From Thermotogaceae bacterium (lineage in GTDB: Bacteria > Thermotogota > Thermotogae > Thermotogales > Thermotogaceae), in contig WGAO01000091.1 in the NCBI GenBank assembly GCA_015489065.1, positions 1-34,596 on the forward strand: a DNA stretch of 34,596 nucleotides, in the 5' to 3' direction. The notes under the pieces are model-generated. The model was not told where the DNA came from. It made no database searches and worked only from the letters and a program-made list of their open reading frames with translations. Shown here piece after piece: positions 9,891-19,250 of this stretch (positions within the stretch are counted from its first letter, which is position 1; every line of letters starts with the position of its first letter). A program made the position numbers and the translations under genes.

Positions 9891-10763
9891 TCATTTTTTG
9901 AGCTTTTCAAGGGCTTCCTTCACAAAATTTGGAAGGGCAAACGCTGCTTTGTGAATCTCGGCGTTGTAGTACTTAAGAGGCTTATCAAAATTCTCTACCT
10001 TTTCCGGATCGAAATCCTTTAGAGGATCTATCTTTTTTGAAGCGAATGTATAAGTCCACATACCAGACGGATATACAGGAACAAACCCCATGTAGACTTT
10101 TGCCACCGGGAAAGCTTTGGCTATTCTTTTGTATGCGAGTTTAAGCCACGAGAAATCGTAGAACGGGTCTTCAGTCTCAGCAGAAAAGACTCCATCTTCC
10201 TTAAGAGCATCGTGTGCAGCCTTGTAAAATTCTTCAGTGAAGAGATGCCCTCCCTCTCCAGCTGTCGGATCCGTGGAATCGACTATTATCACATCAAACT
10301 CATTCTTGAATTTTCTAATGAATTCAGCACCATTTTCGTTGACTATCTCAAGTCTCGGATCATCTTTAACTTCCGAAAGCGGGAGATACTTCTTAGCGGC
10401 CTCTGTGACTCTCTCATCGATTTCACAGAGGATCAACTTCTCAACACTGTCATGCTTTAATACCTCTCTTGAACTTCCTCCATCTCCTCCACCTATTATG
10501 AGAACCTTCTTTGGGTTCGGATGAAGGAACATCGGTACATGAACGAGCATCTCGTGGTATGTAAACTCGTCTTTATCCGTCATCATCGTTATTCCATCAA
10601 GAGCAAACACAGTTCCAAGGTCTGGATTTTTGAATATGTCAATCCTTTGAATCTTCGATTCTTCACTGTGGAGCATTTTGTCTATCTTCATGAAAAGTCC
10701 AACATTCCTTCCGGTGTAATATTCAAAATACCAAAGGTGATCAAGTGGTCCAAAATCTCCCAT
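9891..10763 (-). CDS. speE: Spermidine (polyamine aminopropyl) synthase
   Basis: VLIIGGGDGGSSREVLKHDSVEKLILCEID, DVIIVDSTDPTAGEGGHLFTEEFY; adjacent to speD. Confidence 0.96.
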   Translation of the reverse strand: MGDFGPLDHLWYFEYYTGRNVGLFMKIDKMLHSEESKIQRIDIFKNPDLGTVFALDGITMMTDKDEFTYHEMLVHVPMFLHPNPKKVLIIGGGDGGSSREVLKHDSVEKLILCEIDERVTEAAKKYLPLSEVKDDPRLEIVNENGAEFIRKFKNEFDVIIVDSTDPTAGEGGHLFTEEFYKAAHDALKEDGVFSAETEDPFYDFSWLKLAYKRIAKAFPVAKVYMGFVPVYPSGMWTYTFASKKIDPLKDFDPEKVENFDKPLKYYNAEIHKAAFALPNFVKEALEKLKK

Positions 10764-10775
10764 TTTACCCCTCCT

Positions 10776-11174
10776 TTACACAGCAGCTTCTGCCTTGTGC
10801 GGTGCACTTTCAGGTATTCCGATTTCTCTGTAAACCCCTCTAAGATGCTCAACGACTTTTGTTCTCTTAGCTTTCAGAACATCCTTGAGGTAGTCAAACG
10901 CTTTCCAGGGATCTACATGATCTCCACAGGTGAAGAGGTCTATAGCAGCGTATCCGTATTCTGGCCATGTGTGTATCGCAAGGTGAGATTCAGATATCAC
11001 CACAACACCACTGACCCCGTAGGGGAGGAACCTGTGAAACGAGCTGTTCACTACCGTAGCTCCTGTCTTGTAAGCAGCCTCTATCATGTGCTTCTCGATG
11101 GATTCTATATCGTTGAGCATTTCGGGGTCACAGTCGTAAAATTCAGCCACAAGGTGCCTTCCCAAACTCTTCAC
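10776..11174 (-). CDS. speD: S-adenosylmethionine decarboxylase proenzyme
   Basis: [33 protein letters not shown], pyruvoyl-forming Ser context and bacterial SpeD signature. Confidence 0.96.
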   Translation of the reverse strand: MKSLGRHLVAEFYDCDPEMLNDIESIEKHMIEAAYKTGATVVNSSFHRFLPYGVSGVVVISESHLAIHTWPEYGYAAIDLFTCGDHVDPWKAFDYLKDVLKAKRTKVVEHLRGVYREIGIPESAPHKAEAAV

Positions 11175-11199
11175 TTTTCATCCCTCCCCTCAGGATTTT

Positions 11200-11748
11200 T
11201 CAATCTTCCACTTCTATCCAGATGACTATTGCCTTTTTCTTCTTATCGGGATTCTTCAAATAGTGCTTCTTATCAGCTCTATAGTAGAAAGAATCCCCTT
11301 TCTTGAGTTTGTATTTCACACCATCTAAATAGAGCTCCACTTTTCCATCTATGACAAAACCGAATTCACTTCCCTCATGGTATCCCTCTTCTTCAGTTTG
11401 CGCACCTGGCTCAAGCTCGACAATCATAGGATCTATGGGTTTATCCTCAACTCCAACCATTATGTACTCCATCTTCACTCCATCTGGCAAATCATAAACC
11501 GGTACTCTCTCTTCCCTTCTAAAGACCACCTGCTCTTCCTCAAAATCGGAAAAAAAGTGCTTCAAATCCGTTCCAAGTGCTTTTAAAATGGTTTCAAGTG
11601 TGTCAATTGAAGGTGATGTCTTGTCAGACTCAAGCTGTGATATGAAACTCCTTGAAAGATCTGTTCTCTCTGCTAGCTCTTCCTGAGTCAATCCTCTAGC
11701 GAGCCTGAGTTTCCTAATTTTCTCACCTATCTTAGTGAAAGCGCCCAC
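11200..11748 (-). CDS. XRE-family transcriptional regulator with C-terminal cupin domain
   Basis: HTH GLTQEELAERTDLSRSFISQLESDKTSPSIDTLETI; cupin EEGYHEGSEFGFVIDGKVELYLDGVKYKLKKGDSFYYRADKKHYLKN; start codon uncertain. Confidence 0.93.
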   Translation of the reverse strand: MGAFTKIGEKIRKLRLARGLTQEELAERTDLSRSFISQLESDKTSPSIDTLETILKALGTDLKHFFSDFEEEQVVFRREERVPVYDLPDGVKMEYIMVGVEDKPIDPMIVELEPGAQTEEEGYHEGSEFGFVIDGKVELYLDGVKYKLKKGDSFYYRADKKHYLKNPDKKKKAIVIWIEVED

Positions 11749-11759
11749 CCCTTTTGCCT

Positions 11760-11788
11760 AGTATACTTTACAAAGATCGTAGAGTTAA
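11760..11788 (-). promoter_or_regulatory. Candidate sigma70-type promoter of the XRE-speD-speE operon
   Basis: Minus strand TTAACT -17 nt- TATACT; the -35 lies in palindrome GTTAAC (11784-11789). Confidence 0.5.
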
Positions 11789-11918
11789 CTGTTCACAACC
11801 ATCCAGAAAAATAAGGATCCGGCTCTTGCCAGACCTTCTGTTCAATATAGAAGACAAAAAAATTCAGAAATACTGACAAAATTATATTCACAATGTAGCA
11901 AGAGTAAATTACATATAA

Positions 11919-11946
11919 GTTAATGTATTGTTAAGTAATAGTTAAC
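11919..11946. repeat. Three GTTAA direct repeats at exact 11-bp phasing
   Basis: GTTAA at 11919, 11930 and 11941; the last extends to GTTAAC. Confidence 0.6.
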
Positions 11947-12048
11947 AAAAACCTACTCGAAATTGTTCTCTCAGCGTAACTTTCCCTTAACAAAACACTA
12001 TATATGACGGTATATAATTTATGATAACTATAAATAGGGGGTGATTTT

Positions 12049-15000
12049 GTGCAAGAAGTTCTGTCTTCTCTCACTAAATCGTTTGAAAAGCTGAAAGAGC
12101 TCGCTTATTCCAGGATATACGACGGTAACACCCAAGAGAAACACCCTCATGTCAAGAGACTGCTTCTTGAACGATATTTCTTCAGAATTCCAAAGGAAAT
12201 ATTGTCCGAAATTCCTGAAGGTCTATATGAAAAGCATAAGTTGAGAACCGAATGGAGGGAGGACCCTTCATCTGGACTCAAGTTTGAAGTCTACCACTAT
12301 GATACAGATGATGGCGAAGAGATATTCACAGAGACATTCCGAGCTCTTGCAAGAAGGACAGCAAAGAGAATAGCTTCTGGAATTCTCAATGTCGATGTGT
12401 TGGTATATGAAGGTTCTCCAGAGGAGTACGAATTAACAAGATTTCTGGAAAATGCTTCAGGTGAAGAAAAGCTAGAGCTTTTAAACGAAGTGAGCAAGAT
12501 GTTCGAATTTGCCATATATCACAAAATATGGCTTCCATCATCGCCGTTTATGATGAACGCCGCGCGGGGAGCAATGGATGATCCAGAAATGTTGAAGGTG
12601 ATCTACAAAAATTATGAGGATATGACTCTAGAGGACTACGAACGCATCTCGAAATTAAAAGATCCCGCATACGGTTCATGTTACGCCATGGGAACGATAG
12701 AAGATGACATAAAATCGATTTTTGACATGCTTTACTACCAAGCGGAAGTGTTCAGACATGCCGGAGGATTTGGGGTAAATTTCGGAAAGCTCAGAAGTAA
12801 ATACGCTTGGGTCTCAACAATAAAGGGAAGATCTTCAGGACCTTTGATGTTCATGAGGCTTTTCAACGAGGTAACTTACATAATAGCTCTTCATGCAAAT
12901 ACAAAAAGAGGGGCGAACATGTTTCTCATGGATGTAAAACACCCTGAGATACTTGAATTCATAAATCTGAAGAGTGATTTTGAAAAGGGTTATCAAAACA
13001 TAAAATACGCAAATGTATCCGTTGCCGTGAAAGATGATTACATAGATTCTCTTCTAAACGATGAGAAATGGGAACTAGTTGATCCTCATGATGAGACTAT
13101 AAGGATAGAGGAAAATCCAAGAAAGATATGGACAAATCTCATATACAACGCGACGCTCCACGCAGAGCCGGGACTCTTAAATCTGTCAGCTATAAACAAA
13201 GACAACCCACTCGTGGAAATTGAACCGATAACTTCCGTAAATCCGTGTGCAGAATTCACGGGATTTGATGAGTCCGTGTGTGTTCTTGGATCAGTGAATT
13301 TCTATTCGATGATAGTCGAGAAAAACGGCGAGATATTCTTCGATATGGAAGGGCTGGAAGCCGCTGTTAGATCACTTCATCTGTTTCTGACACTCGCCGG
13401 GGCCGCAAACGAATATCCACTTGAATCACTCACGAGAAAGACCCGGATGTACAGAAATGTTGGGATAGGTTACATGGGACTTGCGTCCACTTTTGTAATG
13501 CTCAGGGAATCTTATGGATCGAAAGAATCCTTTGAGACATTCAGAGAGATAATGAGGACTTTCAGCAAGAGCGTGGTGAAATCCAGTATAGACATGGCAG
13601 ATCTAATTGGACCGCACGCGTATTTTGATAGAAACAGATTTGTGATGACAGGAGAGGAGCTCAAAGAGCTCTTCAAATGGCATAGAGATAAAGATAAATT
13701 TGAAGACGACAAAAGATACTACATCTGGAACACCGACAACCCCGATGCAACTTTGGAGCTTCCAGAAGGAAAAATGATAGCGAACGCGAGACTTATGGCG
13801 ATAGCACCAACAGGATCGATATCTTACATCTGCCAAGTGTCATCCGGAGTTGAGCCGATATTCTCGCTTGCATACATGAGGAGAATCAATCCGGATCTTC
13901 CAGCGGAGTACACTGTTGTAGTTTACGATTCATCGCTTGAAGATTACCTGAGATACTACAAGAGAAAATCGGAGGACGAAATAGAGGAAATCATCAGAAA
14001 AATTGCCAGTTTTGATACACCAGAAGAGATAGAAAACGACCCAATACTTGTAACGACATCTCAAATAGGAATGCCGGAGAAGATCGCCATCCTGATGATG
14101 TCAAATCTTTATATAGACATGAACACATCGACTACTTTCAACATACAGAGGGATACAAAACTCGGAGAGATGGAAAAACTCACCGAATACGATGAGCCAT
14201 TCCTCAGGAAAGCACTCGAAATTTTCAGCGAGAAAAAATTCGATATCAGAGAATATGTTGAGAACTACCTCCTGAGCGATCCACACCATATTAAAGCGTT
14301 CCTTCATTTTATAAGCATGGATCCAACACTTCCAAGCTCTAAAGCTGAAGAATATAGAGATCTTGTGGTGGACCTTTCCGAGGGTTTGACTACACCTAAC
14401 GATATCGTTCAGAAGATAAAGGGAAGTGAAGAATACGAAAAAGCTATGAGAATAATACAAACAGTGAGCGATTTCTATTTGATGTCGATGCTTCTCAACA
14501 TAAAAGGAACGACAATATATGTTGAGGCAACGAGAACACCCATACTCAAACTCAAAAGGAAGAAGAAGGAAGAGAGAAAGAAAGATGTGGCGATATTCGA
14601 TCTCGGGGGATTGAAGATAGCCATGGACACGAAAACAAGGCATTTGGTCCCAAAACAAAGACCAGCTGTGATACCAGCGCTTAAAAAAGAGGTGAAATTC
14701 ACAACAGATGGTGACATGAAAAAGATGTATGTTGAGCTTGGATATACAGAAGATAACGAACCGTTTGAAGTGTTCTTCCGAGCAGGAACATCCACCAAAG
14801 AATACACAGAGCTCTTTAACACAGCTGGAAGACTTATGAGCCTTGCGATGAGATCCGGAGTCGATGTGAACGAAACACTCAGACAACTGAGAAAGGTCAA
14901 AGATTGGAAAAACAACTACTCACCGGTTACAAGGGTAATGGCTGATACAGTGGAAGAGCTAACTGAAATATTGAAAGCTAAGGGAAAAAAGAGAGAAGAG

Positions 15001-15168
15001 ATGATGGAGCTAGAAGAGAGGAAAAAGAACTGGGTCTTTACCGCTAAGGGATACTATATAGACGAAGAAGGAAGGCCCAGATGCCCGGTATGTGGAGGAG
15101 AACTTGTAATGAAAGATGGATGTGCCGAATGTCACACATGCGGCTGGACAGCCTGTACAGATAATTAA
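12049..15168 (+). CDS. nrdJ: Adenosylcobalamin-dependent (class II) ribonucleoside-diphosphate reductase with C-terminal Zn-ribbon
   Basis: AGGFGVNFGKLRSKY, TKRGANMFLMDVKHPEI, TSVNPCAEF, MAIAPTGSISYICQVSSGVEPIFSLAY; C-term CPVCGGELVMKDGCAECHTCGWTAC; GTG start after ggggtg. Confidence 0.94.
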   Translation: MQEVLSSLTKSFEKLKELAYSRIYDGNTQEKHPHVKRLLLERYFFRIPKEILSEIPEGLYEKHKLRTEWREDPSSGLKFEVYHYDTDDGEEIFTETFRALARRTAKRIASGILNVDVLVYEGSPEEYELTRFLENASGEEKLELLNEVSKMFEFAIYHKIWLPSSPFMMNAARGAMDDPEMLKVIYKNYEDMTLEDYERISKLKDPAYGSCYAMGTIEDDIKSIFDMLYYQAEVFRHAGGFGVNFGKLRSKYAWVSTIKGRSSGPLMFMRLFNEVTYIIALHANTKRGANMFLMDVKHPEILEFINLKSDFEKGYQNIKYANVSVAVKDDYIDSLLNDEKWELVDPHDETIRIEENPRKIWTNLIYNATLHAEPGLLNLSAINKDNPLVEIEPITSVNPCAEFTGFDESVCVLGSVNFYSMIVEKNGEIFFDMEGLEAAVRSLHLFLTLAGAANEYPLESLTRKTRMYRNVGIGYMGLASTFVMLRESYGSKESFETFREIMRTFSKSVVKSSIDMADLIGPHAYFDRNRFVMTGEELKELFKWHRDKDKFEDDKRYYIWNTDNPDATLELPEGKMIANARLMAIAPTGSISYICQVSSGVEPIFSLAYMRRINPDLPAEYTVVVYDSSLEDYLRYYKRKSEDEIEEIIRKIASFDTPEEIENDPILVTTSQIGMPEKIAILMMSNLYIDMNTSTTFNIQRDTKLGEMEKLTEYDEPFLRKALEIFSEKKFDIREYVENYLLSDPHHIKAFLHFISMDPTLPSSKAEEYRDLVVDLSEGLTTPNDIVQKIKGSEEYEKAMRIIQTVSDFYLMSMLLNIKGTTIYVEATRTPILKLKRKKKEERKKDVAIFDLGGLKIAMDTKTRHLVPKQRPAVIPALKKEVKFTTDGDMKKMYVELGYTEDNEPFEVFFRAGTSTKEYTELFNTAGRLMSLAMRSGVDVNETLRQLRKVKDWKNNYSPVTRVMADTVEELTEILKAKGKKREEMMELEERKKNWVFTAKGYYIDEEGRPRCPVCGGELVMKDGCAECHTCGWTACTDN

Positions 15169-15169
15169 G

Positions 15170-15197
15170 AAAACAGGGGGGCTTAGCCCCCTGTTTT
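15170..15197. terminator. Bidirectional terminator between nrdJ (+) and the MCP gene (-)
   Basis: aaaacaggggg gcttag ccccctgtttt. Confidence 0.88.
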
Positions 15198-17380
15198 CAT
15201 ATCTTAAACCTTCCTATTGCATCCTCCAATTTTCTTGAAAGATCACTCAGGTTTTGTGCAGCTGCTGCAACTTGCTCAGCTCCTTCGGACTGCTGGTGTA
15301 TGGAATCTGTCATAGAGCTTATCTGATTTGAAACATCCACAACTGACTTCGACATAGTATCAACGGCACTTGACATCTCTTGTGCTGCTGCGCTTTGCTC
15401 TTCCGCTATCGCTGCTATATTCTGAGCAGCACTCTGTATAGCCTCTATTCTGCTCATGATATCCTCAAACTGTTTGCTCGCAATCTCGGAAGCTTCCTTG
15501 GACTTTTCAACGCTCTCATTCATCCTCTCAACAGTTTCATTAGTTGTGCTCGTCTTATCCTGAATCTCTTTAAGCATGCCAGCTATTTTATCTGTAGCAC
15601 TTCTCGATTCCTCAGCGAGCTTTCTTATCTCATCCGCAACGACTGCAAAGCCCTTTCCAGCTTCCCCAGCCCTCGCTGCCTCAATAGCCGCGTTAAGAGC
15701 CAGGAGATTAGTCTGCTCAGCTATCGAGTTTATAGTCTCGACTATCTCACCTATGTTTTGAACTCTTCTAGTTAAATCCTGAACAACTTCCGCGGTTTTC
15801 CCTGTTTCTTCGACAACTCTCTCTATATCACTTACAACTTCCTCTATTGCTTTCATACCATCCTGCGCGAGCCTAACAGCATCAGAAGCATCATCACTCA
15901 TTTCCTGGACTGCTCTTGACACATTCTGAGCTCCTGCGGCGACTTCTTCTATACCGGAGTTGACCTGCTCGACATATTCCGTGACATCTTCCACTCTATT
16001 TTTAACATTCTCAGCTTGAGACGCCAGCTCTTCAAATGAAGCGCTCTGCTCCTCGGATATCGCAGCGAGGTCATCTGCAGCATCGTTTATTGAAAGTGAG
16101 GCATCCTTGATATTTTTGACGGTTTCTCTAAGGCTTTTCATCATATGATTCAAAGAATCTGCCATTTGAGCTATCTCGTCTTTGCCACTTATGGAGAACT
16201 CCACTGTTAGATCTCCATCCGCAACCTTCATTATGAGATTACCAAGATCCTTTATAGGCCTTATCAATCTTCTCGTGAAGATTATTACTACTATCACACT
16301 CACGATTGCCACCACAACGAGTGTTATCAAACTGAAGCTGAACAACTTCTTGACACCTGCTGTCGCTTCTGAGTAATCCACCTCTCCTATTATCGCCCAT
16401 TTCAACTCCTTGAAGACAAACGGCATGTAAGCGCTAAGAACGGGAACTCCTCTATAATCTATTACTTTCATCCATCCAGATTCACCTTCTAGTGCTCTTC
16501 TAACACTCTCGGTATCGACTTTCTGTTTCAATATGGTGCTCCCTTTGGCAAATCTTGAATCACTTCTCATCAGATAATCAGGACCAACTGCATAAGTCTC
16601 GCCCGTCTTCCCCATTCCAGTCTTTTCCTGCAAAATTTTGTTTATCTTGTCGATTGGAAGTTGAATTATCAAATATCCAACCACTTTTTTATAACTGTCA
16701 CGAACGGGCACTCCCGCAAAAGCTGCTGGTATACCATGAGATGGAGCATAAGGCTCAAAATCAACGAAATGCGCTTCGTTATCTTTCGAGTTCTTGAGGG
16801 TTCTGTAAAGCTTCGCAAGGTTTGTATCTTTCCAGCGACCGTGATCCAAATTCGTCGCAAAATCTCTCTTCTTGTAATAGGTATAAACCACATTCCCCTC
16901 AGGTGTCACAAGGAAAATATCGTAAAACCCCATCTTATCAACGATGTTCTTCATAACGGGATGAATTTTTCGATGGTTTATGTTGTACTGGATCATCGAT
17001 ATAACATCCACATCACCTTTTGGTGATATGAGCTTATACTTTTCGCCAGGAGGATATGGATTATCATCTATGTAAGCTTTTTGAAGAACTTCCTCTGCCT
17101 TTCCTCCAGTTTCTTTATCTATCCTTGCGTATATTTTTTGAAGTTTCTTGAGGGAATCCACAAAAAGTCTTCTTGTTGAATCTATGTACAGAAAGTTATC
17201 TATGCCTTCAAAATATCTTTTGAGCGCAGACTCTGTTTTTCCAACGACAGCAACCAGTTTTTCTGCATAGCTGTTTGTGAGCGATTTACTGGCTGTTTGA
17301 GTAGTGAGGAGCATCAACACAATCAAACTTCCTAAAACAACCGGTATAACAAGAGTGAGTATCTTTCCCGTGAGCTTCAC
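15197..17380 (-). CDS. Methyl-accepting chemotaxis protein with periplasmic Cache-type sensor and HAMP
   Basis: Two TM helices, HAMP ([24 protein letters not shown]), conserved tip [44 protein letters not shown]. Confidence 0.95.
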   Translation of the reverse strand: MKLTGKILTLVIPVVLGSLIVLMLLTTQTASKSLTNSYAEKLVAVVGKTESALKRYFEGIDNFLYIDSTRRLFVDSLKKLQKIYARIDKETGGKAEEVLQKAYIDDNPYPPGEKYKLISPKGDVDVISMIQYNINHRKIHPVMKNIVDKMGFYDIFLVTPEGNVVYTYYKKRDFATNLDHGRWKDTNLAKLYRTLKNSKDNEAHFVDFEPYAPSHGIPAAFAGVPVRDSYKKVVGYLIIQLPIDKINKILQEKTGMGKTGETYAVGPDYLMRSDSRFAKGSTILKQKVDTESVRRALEGESGWMKVIDYRGVPVLSAYMPFVFKELKWAIIGEVDYSEATAGVKKLFSFSLITLVVVAIVSVIVVIIFTRRLIRPIKDLGNLIMKVADGDLTVEFSISGKDEIAQMADSLNHMMKSLRETVKNIKDASLSINDAADDLAAISEEQSASFEELASQAENVKNRVEDVTEYVEQVNSGIEEVAAGAQNVSRAVQEMSDDASDAVRLAQDGMKAIEEVVSDIERVVEETGKTAEVVQDLTRRVQNIGEIVETINSIAEQTNLLALNAAIEAARAGEAGKGFAVVADEIRKLAEESRSATDKIAGMLKEIQDKTSTTNETVERMNESVEKSKEASEIASKQFEDIMSRIEAIQSAAQNIAAIAEEQSAAAQEMSSAVDTMSKSVVDVSNQISSMTDSIHQQSEGAEQVAAAAQNLSDLSRKLEDAIGRFKI

Positions 17381-17437
17381 AAGACCACCTCCACAACGGA
17401 TTATTTACCCGCAGACTGAGGTTCTACCCAAAGTTTT

Positions 17438-17466
17438 ATTATAACTTAAATAATTTAATAGATCAA
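17438..17466 (-). promoter_or_regulatory. Candidate promoter of the MCP gene
   Basis: Minus strand TTGATC -17 nt- TATAAT. Confidence 0.6.
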
Positions 17467-17545
17467 TCCGTGCGCTAAAAAGTTAAATAAAAAAGAAAAG
17501 AATCGCTCAGTTTGTATGAAAAACTAGGATTAAATAATCAAAAAC

Positions 17546-17576
17546 AAAAAACGCTCCGGCTTTAAAACCGGAGCGC
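17546..17576 (-). terminator. Terminator downstream of tRNA-Asn
   Basis: Minus strand CGCTCCGG TTTTAAAG CCGGAGCG TTTTTTG. Confidence 0.8.
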
Positions 17577-17598
17577 TAACCGGGTTATTTAGATCAAG

Positions 17599-17671
17599 CT
17601 CCGGCGGGAGGACTCGAACCTCCAGCCACCCGGTTAACAGCCGGGCGCTCTACCGATTGAGCTACGCCGGA
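17599..17671 (-). tRNA. tRNA-Asn (GTT), CCA not encoded
   Basis: Minus strand TCCGGCG TAGCTCAATCGGTAGAGC CCGGCTGTTAACCGG ... GGAGGTTCGAGTCCTCC CGCCGGA G; complete cloverleaf, anticodon GTT. Confidence 0.95.
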
Positions 17672-17683
17672 ACCTCGCCGGAT

Positions 17684-17713
17684 AATTTATCACAAAAATC
17701 CTCTCATTGTCAA
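17684..17713 (-). promoter_or_regulatory. Candidate promoter of tRNA-Asn
   Basis: Minus strand TTGACA -18 nt- TAAATT, 12 nt before the mature 5' end. Confidence 0.6.
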
Positions 17714-17807
17714 CAATTTCTTTCCACTAAACCTTCGGCGGTAAGTATTCTACAACGTTCTTTCATTTGCTCAAGGAAAATGCTATATTTTACAAGGGGT
17801 ATCTTAT

Positions 17808-18623
17808 ATGAGCTGGAAAGCAAAATTATTTATAATTTCTGTTTTGATTTCCATTCTTGGGCTGTTTCTTCCATATCCTACATCTTTGGTGATCACTTTC
17901 ATCTCATCGATACTGATATTCCTGGTGATGGGAGTAGCACCTTTCGTTGTATCGACTGTGGTGATAGGTTTCATAGTGCTGTCTCCGTTCCTGGCCAGGG
18001 TTGCCATAAGCGAGTTTTACCCTGGATTTTTCTTTAGAAAATACGGTAGATACTTTGAAGGAAGTAACTCACAAGTTGTTAAAAATCTCAGGATGAATAT
18101 CCCAAAAGTCAAGTTTTTGACGGTTGACGGGGTAAATCTGAGGGTTGAGATAAGAAAGGATGCCACAGAAGTATCTCTCTTTGGAAAAATGAGATTGAAT
18201 TCGCGCGATGGGTATCTCAGAGTCTACTCAAAAACATCCGGGAAAATAGTATCGAACAACCTTGAAAGCCTAGAGATAAACGGTATGGATATAACCGTCT
18301 CTGGCGATGGGGATGTTCACAACTTGGAGATAAATGGCATAGATTCTTCGGTGAATTTGTCTAACCTGACAAAACTGAACTTAGAAGTCAACGGCATGAG
18401 CGATTCTCTCAAGCTTAAATTGCATGGAAGTGCGCAGGTAGAAGTCAATGGTATGTCGAACGAAATTAAAATAACTTTCCTGAAAGATTCATCCGGAGAA
18501 GCTTTTTTCAATGTAAACGGAACTGGAAACGATATAAAGATATACATTCAGAAAGGAAGCAAAATACATATAAAGTCAAAACCCGCATTTTTCAACAGCG
18601 TGAAAATCATAGAGCTCAAATAA
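17808..18623 (+). CDS. Membrane protein with N-terminal TM helices and C-terminal beta-repeat region (NG[MI]-type repeats, DUF2807/DUF3060/DUF4097-like style)
   Basis: Hydrophobic first ~75 aa; repeats LEINGMDITV, LEINGIDSSV, LEVNGMSDSL, VEVNGMSNEI, VNGTGNDIKI. Confidence 0.6.
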   Translation: MSWKAKLFIISVLISILGLFLPYPTSLVITFISSILIFLVMGVAPFVVSTVVIGFIVLSPFLARVAISEFYPGFFFRKYGRYFEGSNSQVVKNLRMNIPKVKFLTVDGVNLRVEIRKDATEVSLFGKMRLNSRDGYLRVYSKTSGKIVSNNLESLEINGMDITVSGDGDVHNLEINGIDSSVNLSNLTKLNLEVNGMSDSLKLKLHGSAQVEVNGMSNEIKITFLKDSSGEAFFNVNGTGNDIKIYIQKGSKIHIKSKPAFFNSVKIIELK

Positions 18624-18668
18624 TACCAGCGAAGACAAACAAGACCTAATATCTTCAGGAGGTGTAAA

Positions 18669-19250
18669 ATGATGAACAAATTTGAGTTCATGCTCAGAAA
18701 AACCTCTGTACAGGATAGATGGAGACTTCTCCTGGCATTTCTTTTGTTCTTAATACCTTCTCAAATCTTCAGAATCCTCTTCGCATTTGTGTTCTTTGCA
18801 AGGAAACTCCCAAGGGAAATAGAGAGAGGCGAAGATGAAATCTTGCTTGAATTTCCGCTGAAAAGATGGGAAATATTTGTAAACGACTTTCTTGTCAATT
18901 CATCCGTTCTTGTAGTATCTGGAGCGCTAAGTGCAGTTCTTCTCAGGCAAAACAGGGCAGAAATCTTGAAATTCATCCAAATTATTCTCACCTTTCCGTA
19001 TATATACGGCCTTGAAGTTCTATGTGCTAAATATCTAAAAAGCAATTTTCTGATACCATTCATCGCTTTCATAATCGACATATCCTTTTGGGGAACAAGA
19101 TGGATGTATATAAGTGCTTTGAGTGAAAAAAGCATCTTTGGAGCTGCAATATCCGTATCGGTGTTTCTTGCTGCGTTTCTTCTATATTCTTTTGAAGATT
19201 TTGGGAGGGAAAAATATGATAGAAGTAAAGGATCTATTCAAGAGTTTTAA
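18669..19250 (+). CDS. Short multi-pass membrane protein, putative ABC-2-type permease subunit
   Basis: Multiple hydrophobic segments; GEDEILLEFPLKRWEIFVNDFLVNSSVLVVSG resembles the LxxLPxxRxEI-type cytosolic segment of ABC-2 permeases; overlaps an ABC ATPase gene. Confidence 0.5.
   Translation: MMNKFEFMLRKTSVQDRWRLLLAFLLFLIPSQIFRILFAFVFFARKLPREIERGEDEILLEFPLKRWEIFVNDFLVNSSVLVVSGALSAVLLRQNRAEILKFIQIILTFPYIYGLEVLCAKYLKSNFLIPFIAFIIDISFWGTRWMYISALSEKSIFGAAISVSVFLAAFLLYSFEDFGREKYDRSKGSIQEF

Noticed and set aside
10521-11225. 234-aa plus strand ORF antisense to speD/speE
   Set aside because: Covers both conserved polyamine genes in antisense; no SD or motifs.
14101-14915. 261-aa and 146-aa minus strand ORFs inside nrdJ
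   Set aside because: Antisense to a strongly conserved RNR; translations are Cys/His/Phe-rich shadow sequence without domains.
12049-15168. Intein in the large (1039 aa) RNR
   Set aside because: Catalytic motifs run in normal order without an intein block (no N-terminal Cys splice junction/HN...C pattern); size is explained by extensions and the C-terminal Zn-ribbon.
17599-17671. tRNA locus as an integration site for a mobile element
   Set aside because: No integrase, no att-like direct repeat of the tRNA 3' end, and flanking genes are housekeeping-like.
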